A model generated the notes under the pieces. It saw nothing but the letters and a program-made list of their open reading frames with translations. It was not told the origin of the DNA and searched no databases. A program made the position numbers and the translations under genes. A stretch of DNA of 64,000 bases from an uncultured Bacteroidales bacterium. Lineage in GTDB: Bacteria; Bacteroidota; Bacteroidia; Bacteroidales; Muribaculaceae. This document shows, piece after piece, positions 44,501 through 52,116 of this stretch (the stretch's first letter is position 1; every line of letters starts with the position of its first letter). The stretch is from positions 1 to 64,000 of the forward strand of contig UQMZ01000003.1 in assembly GCA_900542185.1 (NCBI GenBank). Reading direction: 5' to 3'.

Positions 44501-44654
44501 GACAAGTACTCCTACCGGCCGCAATGATTTCACAGGCTTCGGCCTGGCTCTCGGCAAGGATTCGTCGGGTTGGGGCGTATGCGCTTATTTCTACGGACGT
44601 AGATCAATGGCCCGGCCCGTACGACCAATACGCGAGGCATATACGCATCCTTAA
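41526..44654 (+). CDS. Large fimbrial tip protein with C-terminal FISUMP/lectin-like domain, locus 1
   Basis: The 1042-residue lipoprotein precursor has lipobox MTGC (Cys24), TRA at 56-58, and a fimbrillin-like N-terminal part (about 60-390, including FHHALSAIKFAVRDV). A long distal part follows, ending in DPCPPGYMVP, LWTSTPTGR, GWGVCAYFYGRRSMARPVRPI. That terminal pattern resembles the Fibrobacter-succinogenes major paralogous (FISUMP) fold seen in Bacteroidetes adhesin tips. From about base 42,750 the sequence becomes AT-richer: a line near 42,241 is 65% GC by hand count, lines near 43,921 and 44,101 are 40%. This suggests an exchanged adhesin module. Ligand unknown. Confidence 0.82.
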   Translation: MTVRKLKYILFTLAPLSAMLMTGCLDEPLADTDCFDNPDVISFTAVTGTGAVGASTRAGEEKQLYEPLVLTDDAASQTLYLHTYDSERIGFEPGNDVQSGETDGAQTRGNQIETAEDLIKFHKDFMVNACFRDLGNEYIEWSKTQVSSANNYWRTEKTRYWPGERELSFMAVSPTAEFNSLTNKVFSDLRAAFSYTAKKQGNNRDAEAQTDLLLAAGACKKSGSVNGRAPLKFHHALSAIKFAVRDVLDGEVVNVQIAGVHSSGNCEYFAESNGDGRFEWSDQTGSETYSQNFNYAINGRPSGGIDPGDDSQDILLNDAMPEKTFMLIPQRIPDNAEIIVTLKRKNPGKDEDGNQLPETITVRGKIKANDVQEWLPGHEYVYTISTSKDNWVYVFNARGNHNSRNGQHFTEYNANANQIYVYSPSVNEHDTYNDDAFFYVRSYRYRANNQSIIEDVPWSASHGDAKQYRVRTSGDVYVSGRDISAAEWITDTKSLKGNGDHSTSGERNNLVFATHHQMTDWPGDKWMQDQEPYSGYTKEKPWDLSTCGGKLSRNTANCYVIDREGWYFLPFVYGNAIKDGKDNKDAYNFNGTRATGINSRDKYLSPFKNHANGNITAPDIPASYCNSVSKTWADVYNVISDLEIVTYDGKRGVRFRANKFNLQQGSSCIALFNSNNQVVWSWHIWISEHWLNPTNGQPHAFNNSTSDVTFEASYSGRRNRGDLQVTHPTRTGFKYYVSPYNLGWCDPKNVDYLRRPGTMSFVQYKPDGTTRSGKTASLPILQDGAQIEYKYGNNTYYQFGRKDPIVGFVDHNNNIKRNFGPYQYAMAAQPVAIQQGILHPNTLFCKGPNNTNSNDWCSTHYINLWNNNKLSTWTQDTSDYNALFLFYGLKTVYDPCPPGYMVPPGSIWMLTGRNEDGSYTNMNFKDKGLSNLTGVRGEDDYTFKIWANSSKTDANTIWLTSTGHRWYTDDRYSSTFPYRGGDNFNSQLVYLWTSTPTGRNDFTGFGLALGKDSSGWGVCAYFYGRRSMARPVRPIREAYTHP

Positions 44655-44682
44655 TAACAACGGCATTTAATAACTCATCACA

Positions 44683-45276
44683 ATGAGACTCAATAAGATA
44701 TTATTAACAGTGGTTGCCACCGTGACGGCGTGGCTGGCTATTCCGGCGGCCAACGCTCAGGACGTGGCGCTCAAGACGAACCTGATCAACGACATCGCCC
44801 TGAGTCCCAACATCGGCGTCGAAGTGGGCCTTGCTCCCAAATGGACCCTCGACATGACTGCCGAAATGAATCTGTGGAAAGTGGACGGCCGCAGCTGGAA
44901 ACACCTCTATTTCCAGCCCGAGGCACGCTACTGGTTCTGCCAGCGTTTCTCAGGCCACTTCATCGGCTTCCACGCCTTGGGCGGCATCTACAACTTCGGC
45001 AAACTCAACCTGCCGTTCAATATGCTTGGCTCGAACCTGAAGGAGCTGAAGGACAAGCGCTATCAGGGCTGGGCCGTGGGCGCGGGCGTGGTCTACGGCT
45101 ACGCGTGGCCGCTGCACAAGCACTGGAACATCGAGGCGGCATTAGGCATCGGCTGGCTCTACACACGCTTCGACAGCTATCCCTGCCAGATATGCGGCAC
45201 CAAGATTGACCGCAACAAGAGTCACAACTATTTCGGTCCCACCAAGCTGTCGGTGGCCGTGGAGTATATTTTTTAG
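44683..45276 (+). CDS. DUF3575 outer-membrane-like protein, locus 1
   Basis: The 197-residue protein has a signal peptide (cleavage near ANAQ), then the DUF3575 pattern: VALKTNLINDIALSPNIGVEVGLAPKW (28-54, in part), YFQPEARYWF and GWAVGAGVVYGYAWPL. It alternates hydrophobic residues as in a small beta-barrel. DUF3575 genes typically sit with DUF3868 and Mfa-like fimbrial genes. A secretion, assembly or anchoring role at the outer membrane is inferred from that context. It follows the tip gene by 28 bp. Confidence 0.82.
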   Translation: MRLNKILLTVVATVTAWLAIPAANAQDVALKTNLINDIALSPNIGVEVGLAPKWTLDMTAEMNLWKVDGRSWKHLYFQPEARYWFCQRFSGHFIGFHALGGIYNFGKLNLPFNMLGSNLKELKDKRYQGWAVGAGVVYGYAWPLHKHWNIEAALGIGWLYTRFDSYPCQICGTKIDRNKSHNYFGPTKLSVAVEYIF

Positions 45277-45343
45277 CCGTGGAGTACATTTAAACAGATT
45301 CAACTTTCGCATGTATGGTTTCCATGGGATTTATAAAAACTGC

Positions 45344-45611
45344 CTCTCACAGAACTGGCCTCTGGCCTGACACTGAACTGACAGAACGACACAGAACTTT
45401 TTCCATGTTGTCTTTTGGTCAGCTTCGGCCTTTGCACAGAATTTACTCAGAATTAACACCGAAGTATTCTGTGCGGATTCTGAGGCAGTTCTGTGGAATG
45501 GCGGTCGTCTGGGCACATGACAATACCGGATTGGCTAATAAGAATAAAAGTTCTGTGTCGTTCTGTCAGTTCCCGTGCAAGGGTAGCGAAGCGACCGCAG
45601 TTCTGTGAGAG
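45344..45611. repeat. Nested inverted-repeat element of ~270 bp inside fimbrial locus 1
   Basis: Perfect 14-bp outer arms (45344-45357 and 45598-45611) enclose perfect 27-bp inner arms (45375-45401 and 45546-45572). Shorter arms near the centre (45434-45453 and 45466-45484) use the same words. CAGAA occurs five times, all left of 45453, and TTCTG six times, all right of 45466, often 10-11 bp apart. No ORF is present. ATTTAT occurs on both flanks (45329 and 45615) and could be a target duplication. The rest of 45277-45659 holds nothing recognisable. Confidence 0.92.
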
Positions 45612-45659
45612 TAAATTTATTAAATTCTTTACAAGCGAACCTAAATAACTGACAATATC

Positions 45660-47096
45660 ATGAGCAAGTATATCATGACGGTCCTGCTGACCGCCGCTAC
45701 AATATTTAATGTCTCGGCTCAGGACAATGCCGTGTATCACGTCACGGACATGAGCGTGGCCAAGGAACACGGTCTGCTGAAGGTGGGCATGAACGTGCAT
45801 CCCAAGGACTACCGGCTGAGCTATAACCAGCGCATGGAGGTGACTCCGGTGCTGAAGTCGCTCGACTCAAACGATTCAATCGCGCTGCCCGGCTTCATCG
45901 TGGCCGGTCGCAACGCATTCTACGACACTGAGCGCGCCGAGGACTTCGGGGGCAAGATACTCCGCTCGGGCCACGGCGACGCCTACGGCTATCAGGCCGA
46001 GGCGGAGTGGCAGAAGTGGATGGACCATAGCCGTCTGGAGCTGCAGGGCCGCTCGTCGGGCTGCTGCGGTGTGCCTAACGGTCCGGCCGAGGACGTGCCT
46101 ATGGCCGACCTGGACTGGCGTCCCGCCACGTTCACGCCCCGATTCCATTACGATGTGCCTCAGGCCGAGGAGCGCAAGATGCGCCGCATCGAGGGTAAGG
46201 CGTACGTCAACTTCCCCGTGAACCGCACGGAGATATATCCCGACTATATGGTCAACCCGGTGGAACTGCGCAAGATAACCAACAGCATCGACACCGTGCG
46301 CATGATGGCCGACGCCACGGTCAAGTCCATCACGCTGACCGGTTTCGCGTCGCCCGAAGGCCCGTACAGCAACAACGTGCGCTTAGCCAAGGGGCGTACG
46401 GAGGCCGTCAAGGAGTATGTGCGGGGCCAATATACATTCCCGGCATCGGTGTTCCACACCAACTCGGTGCCTGAGGACTGGGAGGGTCTGCGCGACTCGG
46501 TGGCCGTGAGCATCCTGCCCGACCGCGCGCAGATTCTGGAATTCATCGACCATGGCAACGTGGCGATCGAGAAGCGCAACGACGAGCTGCGCCGCCGCTT
46601 CCCGTCGTCGTACGCATTCCTGCTGAAGCACGTGTATCCCTCGCTGCGCCACACCAACTACGCCATCGACTACGAGCTGCGCACCTACACCGACATCAAC
46701 GAGATTCGCCGCGTATTGAAGGAGCGTCCGCAGAACCTGAGCCTGAACGAGTTCTTCTTAGCCGCCAATTCCTATCCCGTCGGCTCGAAGGAATACGACA
46801 ACGTATGGGAGACGGCCGTAAGGTATTATCCCGACAATGACATAGCGAACCTGAACGCAGCCAACTCGGCCATGAACGAAGGCAACATCAAGTACGCCCG
46901 CGCGCTTCTGTCGCGCGTCAGCGACAATCCCTCGGCCACCTACGCCCGCGCCGTGCTCGACGCCATAGAGGGCAATTACGAACAGGCCAAGAAGGGTATG
47001 GAGTCCGTACAGGCTTCGGTTCCCGAAGCCAGGGAGGCTCTTGAGCAGATCCGCCTCGTGCTGGAGAAGCGCGACCACGTCAAGTTCCTGAAATGA
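45660..47096 (+). CDS. DUF3868 protein with OmpA-like domain, locus 1
   Basis: The 478-residue exported protein has a signal peptide (about 1-20), an N-terminal DUF3868 domain (YHVTDMSVAKEHGLLKVGMNV), and an OmpA-like peptidoglycan-associated segment (AYVNFPVNRTEIYPDY, then LTGFASPEGPYSNNVRLAKGRTEAVKEYV, about 180-265). A helical TPR-like C-terminus follows. DUF3868 genes accompany DUF3575 and Mfa1-type fimbriae. It could tie the fimbrial assembly site to the cell wall. The gene is separated from DUF3575 by the nested inverted-repeat element, which may place it under separate control. Confidence 0.82.
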   Translation: MSKYIMTVLLTAATIFNVSAQDNAVYHVTDMSVAKEHGLLKVGMNVHPKDYRLSYNQRMEVTPVLKSLDSNDSIALPGFIVAGRNAFYDTERAEDFGGKILRSGHGDAYGYQAEAEWQKWMDHSRLELQGRSSGCCGVPNGPAEDVPMADLDWRPATFTPRFHYDVPQAEERKMRRIEGKAYVNFPVNRTEIYPDYMVNPVELRKITNSIDTVRMMADATVKSITLTGFASPEGPYSNNVRLAKGRTEAVKEYVRGQYTFPASVFHTNSVPEDWEGLRDSVAVSILPDRAQILEFIDHGNVAIEKRNDELRRRFPSSYAFLLKHVYPSLRHTNYAIDYELRTYTDINEIRRVLKERPQNLSLNEFFLAANSYPVGSKEYDNVWETAVRYYPDNDIANLNAANSAMNEGNIKYARALLSRVSDNPSATYARAVLDAIEGNYEQAKKGMESVQASVPEAREALEQIRLVLEKRDHVKFLK

Positions 47097-47169
47097 CAGC
47101 TGTGATATAAGATATCGGCGCAGCGAAGCGTTTTACATAAGGCAGACGCCTTGACACGATTCGCTACGC

Positions 47170-48129
47170 ATGATGATTAAGATGTATTGTTTTCGAAATT
47201 GTGTTGGCGTAGCCGCTGTGGTGACAGCGGCTGCGTTGCTTTTTATATCCTGTTCCGGCCATGACGCGAATAAGCGGCAGCGGGATACATTTTCTGTCAC
47301 TGACGCACACCGACTCGCCCTACCCGATGTGCCCCACGAGATTGTCGCGCCTGAACTGCGGGCGGCTTATCTTGCACGTCATTTCTGGGACTCGCTCGAT
47401 TTCACCGACCGGTCGCTTACAGGCGACACGGCTTTCATGGAACAGAATTTCGCCAATTACCTGGCCGTTCTCCCCGCCGTACCCGCCGACTCGCTGCAGC
47501 CGCTGCTGACCCGGTTCGTGGAACAGGCGGCGACCGATGGCCCGGCTATAGACCTTGTGGCCGGCATGGCGGCGAAGTATCTGTACGACTACAATTCCCC
47601 GATGCGCGACGAGGACCTGTATATAGCGTTCGCCGATGCCTTTACAGCCTGCAGATCCATCCCCGACATAGCCAAGACACGCACACGCTATCTTCTCGAC
47701 CTCTCGCTGATGAACCGCCCGGGCATGAAGGCCAACGATTTCAGATATGTGTTGACGGACGGCTCGCGTCACAGCCTGTCAGAATCCCGTGGATGCGAGA
47801 CATTGGTGATGTTCTTCGACATTGACTGCGAGGTATGCGCCGGCGTATTGGCCGACATGAAGGCCGATACCCGACTGAAGGATCAGATAGCCTCCGGCAA
47901 TCTTCGTGTCCTGGCCGTCTATGTATCGCCCCGTCACGACGAATCCGTAGAGAATGAAAGCGCCACCGGCACTGACGGCCGATGGCTGCGTTATGCCGCC
48001 GAGAACATGCCCCCGGAATGGAGTGTCGGCAAACCGCTGACGGATATAGAGGACCTTTACGACCTGCGCGTGCTGCCGGTAAGATATCTCCTCTCCCCCT
48101 CCGGCACCGTCCTTCAGAAGGATCTCTGA
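47170..48129 (+). CDS. DUF5106/thioredoxin-like lipoprotein
   Basis: The 319-residue lipoprotein has lipobox FISC (Cys28), an N-terminal DUF5106-type helical region (about 50-185) and a thioredoxin-like C-terminal domain. Its redox motif CEVC (Cys220/Cys223) lies in FFDIDCEVCAG, and VRYLLSPSG contains the conserved cis-Pro neighbourhood. Such proteins act as periplasmic thiol-disulfide oxidoreductases. It follows locus 1 by 73 bp and may be co-transcribed, though its function need not be fimbrial. It converges on the AraC-type gene. Confidence 0.8.
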   Translation: MMIKMYCFRNCVGVAAVVTAAALLFISCSGHDANKRQRDTFSVTDAHRLALPDVPHEIVAPELRAAYLARHFWDSLDFTDRSLTGDTAFMEQNFANYLAVLPAVPADSLQPLLTRFVEQAATDGPAIDLVAGMAAKYLYDYNSPMRDEDLYIAFADAFTACRSIPDIAKTRTRYLLDLSLMNRPGMKANDFRYVLTDGSRHSLSESRGCETLVMFFDIDCEVCAGVLADMKADTRLKDQIASGNLRVLAVYVSPRHDESVENESATGTDGRWLRYAAENMPPEWSVGKPLTDIEDLYDLRVLPVRYLLSPSGTVLQKDL

Positions 48130-48133
48130 AGTC

Positions 48134-48172
48134 CCTAAAGACCTTAAAGTCCTTAAAGTCCTTAAAGTCCTT
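48134..48172. repeat. 9-bp tandem repeat CTTAAAGTC
   Basis: One degenerate unit (48134-48142), three perfect units (48143-48169) and a partial unit. The TAA stop of the minus-strand AraC-type gene (48162-48164) lies in the third unit. The same repeat unit occurs at 61763-61834. Confidence 0.92.
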
Positions 48173-48773
48173 CACCTTTCAGGCTCTGGGCGTACCTGCC
48201 GGGCGTCATGCCGCCGTTGCAGTAGGCGAACGCCTTGTGAAACGCCTGTACCGTCGAATATCCACACTGCTGCGCCACATCCGACAGGGACATGCCCGGA
48301 TTGTCTCGCATCAGTTCCTTGGCATAAGCTATCCGGTATTCCCTCACCACAAGCAGAAAGCTCTGACCGAAGCCTTCGTTGAATATCCGCGACGCGTACG
48401 TGCGGTTCAGCTTAAACCGGTTTATAACCTCCTGCAGGCTAAAGTCGACGTTAAGATATGGCCGCTCGGTCTGCATCCAGGACTCGATGTCCCGCTTATA
48501 GCTGTCGAACTGGCTGTTGAAATCCTCACCTTTCGCTTCCTCCGGCGATATTTCGGCCCCCTCCGGCTCCCCATAAACCGGCCGAGACCGTAGACACCGG
48601 CCTTTCCGTGTGAACCATGCCAGCAGTATGCATCCCACACCGCATAACAGCAAGATGAATGCCAGACACACGGGATTGCTCACTTCCCGCCAGTCCAATA
48701 CCAACAGGAATGCACTCCACAAACATATCGTGGAGAAAACGCACAAGGTGATCCGCAGGGTGCTTCTTAGCAT
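48162..48773 (-). CDS. Membrane-anchored AraC-family regulator
   Basis: The 203-residue protein has two N-terminal membrane spans (about 5-25 and 32-53), a basic stop-transfer stretch, a short linker and a complete AraC-type double helix-turn-helix (about 105-200). Landmarks are FKLNRTYASRIFNEGFGQSF in the first motif and SLSDVAQQCGYSTVQAFHKAFAYCNGGMTPGRY (second motif and signature). Similar membrane-tethered AraC proteins occur in Bacteroidales. It lies divergent to fimbrial locus 2 and, given the repeats in between, is the likely regulator of that locus. There is no periplasmic sensor domain. Confidence 0.85.
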   Translation of the reverse strand: MLRSTLRITLCVFSTICLWSAFLLVLDWREVSNPVCLAFILLLCGVGCILLAWFTRKGRCLRSRPVYGEPEGAEISPEEAKGEDFNSQFDSYKRDIESWMQTERPYLNVDFSLQEVINRFKLNRTYASRIFNEGFGQSFLLVVREYRIAYAKELMRDNPGMSLSDVAQQCGYSTVQAFHKAFAYCNGGMTPGRYAQSLKGEGL

Positions 48774-48791
48774 TATTTTGTTATTCTATCT

Positions 48792-48799
48792 CAAAGTTA
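48792..48799 (-). promoter_or_regulatory. -7 element (TAACTTTG) of the AraC-type gene
   Basis: On the minus strand TAACTTTG occupies 48799-48792, 18 bp before ATG 48773. The -33 box is not obvious. Confidence 0.55.
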
Positions 48800-48879
48800 C
48801 TAAAAAAACGGATTACTTCCCACATTCCGCCTATTTTCCTTAATGGACGACAAAACTTTCAACATACTGTATGCCTGTT

Positions 48880-48964
48880 ATTTTTACGCTTGGATAATAG
48901 ACATTTTATATCCGGATAAATCATTGTGCAGTCCGATGTTCAGCATTTTTACGTACGGATAATA
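48880..48964. promoter_or_regulatory. Three phased direct repeats ATTTT-N6-7-GGATAA: candidate operators
   Basis: Copies start at 48880, 48903 and 48945 and share ATTTT...GGATAA with 11-12 bp between the two starts. Copies 1 and 3 match at 17 of 20 positions. The GGATAA words are 22 and 43 bp apart, about two and four helical turns. They sit between the divergent AraC-type gene and fimbrial locus 2. Confidence 0.7.
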
Positions 48965-49005
48965 CGAATTATACAAAAGCATAAATATAAACACCCGCAA
49001 TAACT

Positions 49006-49013
49006 TAATTTTG
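49006..49013 (+). promoter_or_regulatory. -7 element (TAATTTTG) of fimbrial locus 2
   Basis: TAATTTTG at 49006-49013, about 104 bp before ATG 49117. No -33 TTG is found at the normal distance, which would suit an activator-dependent promoter. Apart from this site and the upstream repeats, 48774-49116 holds nothing recognisable. Confidence 0.6.
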
Positions 49014-49116
49014 CAATGTCACAGTCTAACGTAATTCATAGCGCGGTTACCCTGCCTGAGTCATCGATCCTTAAAAACACAACAACAATACAATTCATTA
49101 TAAACCAATCAAGATT

Positions 49117-51027
49117 ATGCAAAATTATCTGAAACTGCTCTTTGCGGGTTTGCCGCTGGCGCTTCTTGCGTCCTGTTCGGCTGACGCCCCCGACACCGGC
49201 AACCAAGGCGTGGCCGACAAGTCAGAGACACGTTACCTGAAGGTGAACCTGGTTAACGCGGGAGGCGACGGCACACGCGCCATCGGCGACACGCCGGAAA
49301 CCGACTACGCGAACGGCACCGAGGCCGAAAACAAGATCCGCACAGTCGACTTCTATCTGTACGACGCGGACAAGAACTACCACAGCCACGTACCCATGGG
49401 ACTGACCGCTGCCGTGGATCCAACCAGGCCTTCCGACGCCCAGCAGGCCGCAAAGCCCTCGGTGCATGGATTCTACGAGGCCAACGTACCCATCAATCTG
49501 GTGCAGGGTGAGAAGATGCCCCAGTACGTGATCTGTATCGTTAACGCCGTGCATTCCGACAACTTCTACGAGGGACTGAGCATGGAACAGGCGCAGGCCG
49601 AACTGCTCAAGTCGTTCTACAGCCATGAAGAGGGCGGCAACAAGTACTTCTCCATGAACAACTCGGTGTATTACGGTCGCGACGAAGTAACCGGTCTGGA
49701 GAACCAGCTGATCATGGCCACTCCGTTCGACACCAACAAGCTGCTGACCATGACCGAGCTGGAGAAACTGCCGGCCGACAAGGTCGAGGACGTGGTGGTG
49801 GACATCTATGTGGAGCGTTATGCCGCCAAGGTAAACTTCAGCATCAACGAAGGCGCCGTCAAGACATTCAAAGCCGCCAACGACATCGAACTCGAGTTCA
49901 CACCCATGAAATGGGGCGTAAACGCCTACGAGAAAGAGTTCTTCTTCCTCAAGTCGTTCCGTCAGGCCAATGGCGCCGGCCTCGACTTCATGCCTTACGC
50001 CGACCTGAACGACATTCTGTTCCCGGGCTGGAACAAGCCGGAGCATTTTCGTTCGTTCTGGGCACGCACCCCGGGATATTACAAAGACAATTATCCCCTG
50101 GTGGCCGACGATATCCTGGACGAAACCGAAGCCGGAGCAGACTATCCCTACACAGTATACTATCAGACGGCCAACACGGCACAGAACACCATCGGTCAGC
50201 CTCAGTACATTATAGAGAGCACCCTGAAAGGCTCGCGCCTCACCGGCCAGGACATGCCCGACCAGTACCTGCCCCTCACCTCCATTCCTTCGGTAGTGCT
50301 GGTGGGTCAGTACAAGATAGGAGGCCAGGTCAAGACGTTCTATACATATCAGAAAAACGCCGACGGACAGCCTGAGATCTACGCAGCCAACGACGGTGAC
50401 ATCGACGGCGTCAAGACCATCCACGACCGCCTGCTGGAGACACAGACCGTTGTCCTGAAGCAGAACGGCACGGGCTATACTCCCGTCCGCAAGAGCGACC
50501 TTGTGGCCGGCAGCAACACGTTCGTCGTAGAGCATCCCAAGAAGGACGTGCGCACCGGCCTGAAAGTGGGCGGCGACCTCGTGACCCTGCAGGTCAACGG
50601 ATCCAACAGCGGTTTCTACTATTACGATTCCGACACGAAACAATACACCCAGATCAATTCCACCGCAGCCATCAACAAGGCCAACCGCCTGCTGTACCAG
50701 AACTTGGGCGGCGCCCACGCATATATCGACGGCATGGCGTTCTTCAGCGCTCCAATCCAGCACTGGGGATGGTACCGCGAGAACAACGACAACAAGGAAC
50801 TGCCTATGGCCGACTGGGACTGGAGCAAGATGAAGACCGGCGACTTCGGTATTGTCCGCAACCACATCTACACCATCAACATCCAGACGATTGCCGGACT
50901 CGGCACAGGCATCATCAGCACCGACGATCCGCTGCTGCCTCCCACCGACAAGGTAAGCTACGCCGTCAAGTTCCGCGTCAACATCCAGAAGTGGGCCACC
51001 CTTCCCATCCAGAACTGGGAGTGGTAA
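49117..51027 (+). CDS. Mfa1-family major fimbrillin, locus 2
   Basis: The 636-residue precursor has lipobox LASC (Cys20), a first strand YLKVNLVNAG and TRA at 53-55 as the likely Arg-protease site. The Mfa1 N-domain follows (KIRTVDFYLYDADKNYHSHV; VDIYVERYAAKVNFS), then a C-domain with HWGWYRENNDNKELPMADWDW and IVRNHIYTINIQTIAGLGTGI, ending QKWATLPIQNWEW. These last motifs match the P. gingivalis Mfa1 group more closely than the locus 1 fimbrillin does. It is the first gene of locus 2; the anchor gene follows after 66 bp with a hairpin. Confidence 0.92.
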   Translation: MQNYLKLLFAGLPLALLASCSADAPDTGNQGVADKSETRYLKVNLVNAGGDGTRAIGDTPETDYANGTEAENKIRTVDFYLYDADKNYHSHVPMGLTAAVDPTRPSDAQQAAKPSVHGFYEANVPINLVQGEKMPQYVICIVNAVHSDNFYEGLSMEQAQAELLKSFYSHEEGGNKYFSMNNSVYYGRDEVTGLENQLIMATPFDTNKLLTMTELEKLPADKVEDVVVDIYVERYAAKVNFSINEGAVKTFKAANDIELEFTPMKWGVNAYEKEFFFLKSFRQANGAGLDFMPYADLNDILFPGWNKPEHFRSFWARTPGYYKDNYPLVADDILDETEAGADYPYTVYYQTANTAQNTIGQPQYIIESTLKGSRLTGQDMPDQYLPLTSIPSVVLVGQYKIGGQVKTFYTYQKNADGQPEIYAANDGDIDGVKTIHDRLLETQTVVLKQNGTGYTPVRKSDLVAGSNTFVVEHPKKDVRTGLKVGGDLVTLQVNGSNSGFYYYDSDTKQYTQINSTAAINKANRLLYQNLGGAHAYIDGMAFFSAPIQHWGWYRENNDNKELPMADWDWSKMKTGDFGIVRNHIYTINIQTIAGLGTGIISTDDPLLPPTDKVSYAVKFRVNIQKWATLPIQNWEW

Positions 51028-51053
51028 CAGCCTGTTTCCCACTAAAATTCATC

Positions 51054-51070
51054 TAAGGACGCGTTCCTTA
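51054..51070 (+). promoter_or_regulatory. Hairpin between major fimbrillin and anchor genes, locus 2
   Basis: TAAGGA (51054-51059), loop CGCGT, TCCTTA (51065-51070). Weaker than its locus 1 counterpart but at the equivalent position. Confidence 0.5.
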
Positions 51071-51093
51071 ATTTCTCAGAACAATTCAGTAAT

Positions 51094-52110
51094 ATGAATA
51101 CAAGACACCTTGTCCGCATCTGCGGCATCATCTGCATATCAACAATGGCATCGGTCCTTACGGGCGGCTGCATCAGGGAGGACTTTGCCGAATGCAAGGA
51201 CACCTACGACCTCCGGCTGGTGTTCGACCGCAACATGCTGTACACCGACGCCTTTGCGAGTCAGGTACGGTCCGTGGATGTCAAGGTGTTCGATTCCTCT
51301 ACGGGCAGGGAGGTATATTCCTACGCCGACAGCGGCGCCGCGCTTGAGTCGGCGGACTACCGCGTGGCATTGCCCATACCTCCCGGCACCTACGATATTC
51401 TCTGCTGGGCAGGCATGGCCGAAGGCGATTCCTTCGGCTATGCCCTCCCCGCGGCGGATATGCTTCAACAGCACAATGTCGCACTCAACACCGAAAACGG
51501 CGTCTCCGGCCACAGGCTGAACAATCTGTACCACGGCCTGTCGCGCGGCGTGACGTTCGTTAGCGGCAACTCATTAGGTCACGACCAGAACCAGACTACC
51601 ACCGTGTATCTGACCAAGAACACCAACCGCGTCTGCGTGATGCTGCACAACTTGGACGGCACCGAGCTGGACGAATCGGGCTTCACATTCTCCATCACCT
51701 CGGGCAACGCCCTGATGAATTTTGACAATACACTCGACCCGGCGGGCCGCGTCACCTACCGCCCCTGGCATGTCACTCCGATTATGCTCGAGACAGAAAC
51801 CAAGAGCGAGCCGGTGCAGTCGGCACTCGCGGCCGAAATCTCGATGGCGCGTCTGGTGCCCGACGGCAACTCGCGCCTGGACGTGTACCGCACGGCCGAC
51901 GGCGAACGCATCATCTCCGTGCCGCTGGAACGCAACCTGCTGCTATACAAGGGAGAATACCACTCCATGATGTCTGACGAGGAGTACCTGGACCGCCAGG
52001 ACGACTACACCATCACGTTCATACTTGACCGTAACAACAACTGGGACCGCGCCGCCATGATCTATATCAACAACTGGGCGACACCCCCGGTGCAATACCA
52101 GGACTGGTAA
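51094..52110 (+). CDS. FimB/Mfa2-family fimbrial anchor, locus 2
   Basis: The 338-residue lipoprotein has lipobox LTGGC (Cys26) and the Mfa2 landmarks FAECKDTYDLRLVFDRN (31-47), LPIPPGTYDILCWAG, NNLYHGL and KNTNRVCVMLHNLDG, with a closing FILDRNNNWDRAAMIYINNW. It lacks the N-terminal TRA motif. It shares domain order with the locus 1 anchor but is clearly divergent. It would terminate and hold the fibre at the outer membrane. Confidence 0.92.
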   Translation: MNTRHLVRICGIICISTMASVLTGGCIREDFAECKDTYDLRLVFDRNMLYTDAFASQVRSVDVKVFDSSTGREVYSYADSGAALESADYRVALPIPPGTYDILCWAGMAEGDSFGYALPAADMLQQHNVALNTENGVSGHRLNNLYHGLSRGVTFVSGNSLGHDQNQTTTVYLTKNTNRVCVMLHNLDGTELDESGFTFSITSGNALMNFDNTLDPAGRVTYRPWHVTPIMLETETKSEPVQSALAAEISMARLVPDGNSRLDVYRTADGERIISVPLERNLLLYKGEYHSMMSDEEYLDRQDDYTITFILDRNNNWDRAAMIYINNWATPPVQYQDW

Positions 52111-52116
52111 TCAACA

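Noticed and set aside
45315..45608. A 97-codon gene inside the nested inverted-repeat element
   Set aside because: Its codons are dictated by the inverted repeats and it has neither signal peptide nor domain.
48127..48180. A bidirectional terminator at the CTTAAAGTC repeats
   Set aside because: The repeats are direct, not inverted, and form no stem.
49222..51042. A 606-codon open frame on the minus strand
   Set aside because: Fully antisense to the locus 2 fimbrillin, whose signal peptide and family motifs are clear; the antisense product has no motif and no start context.
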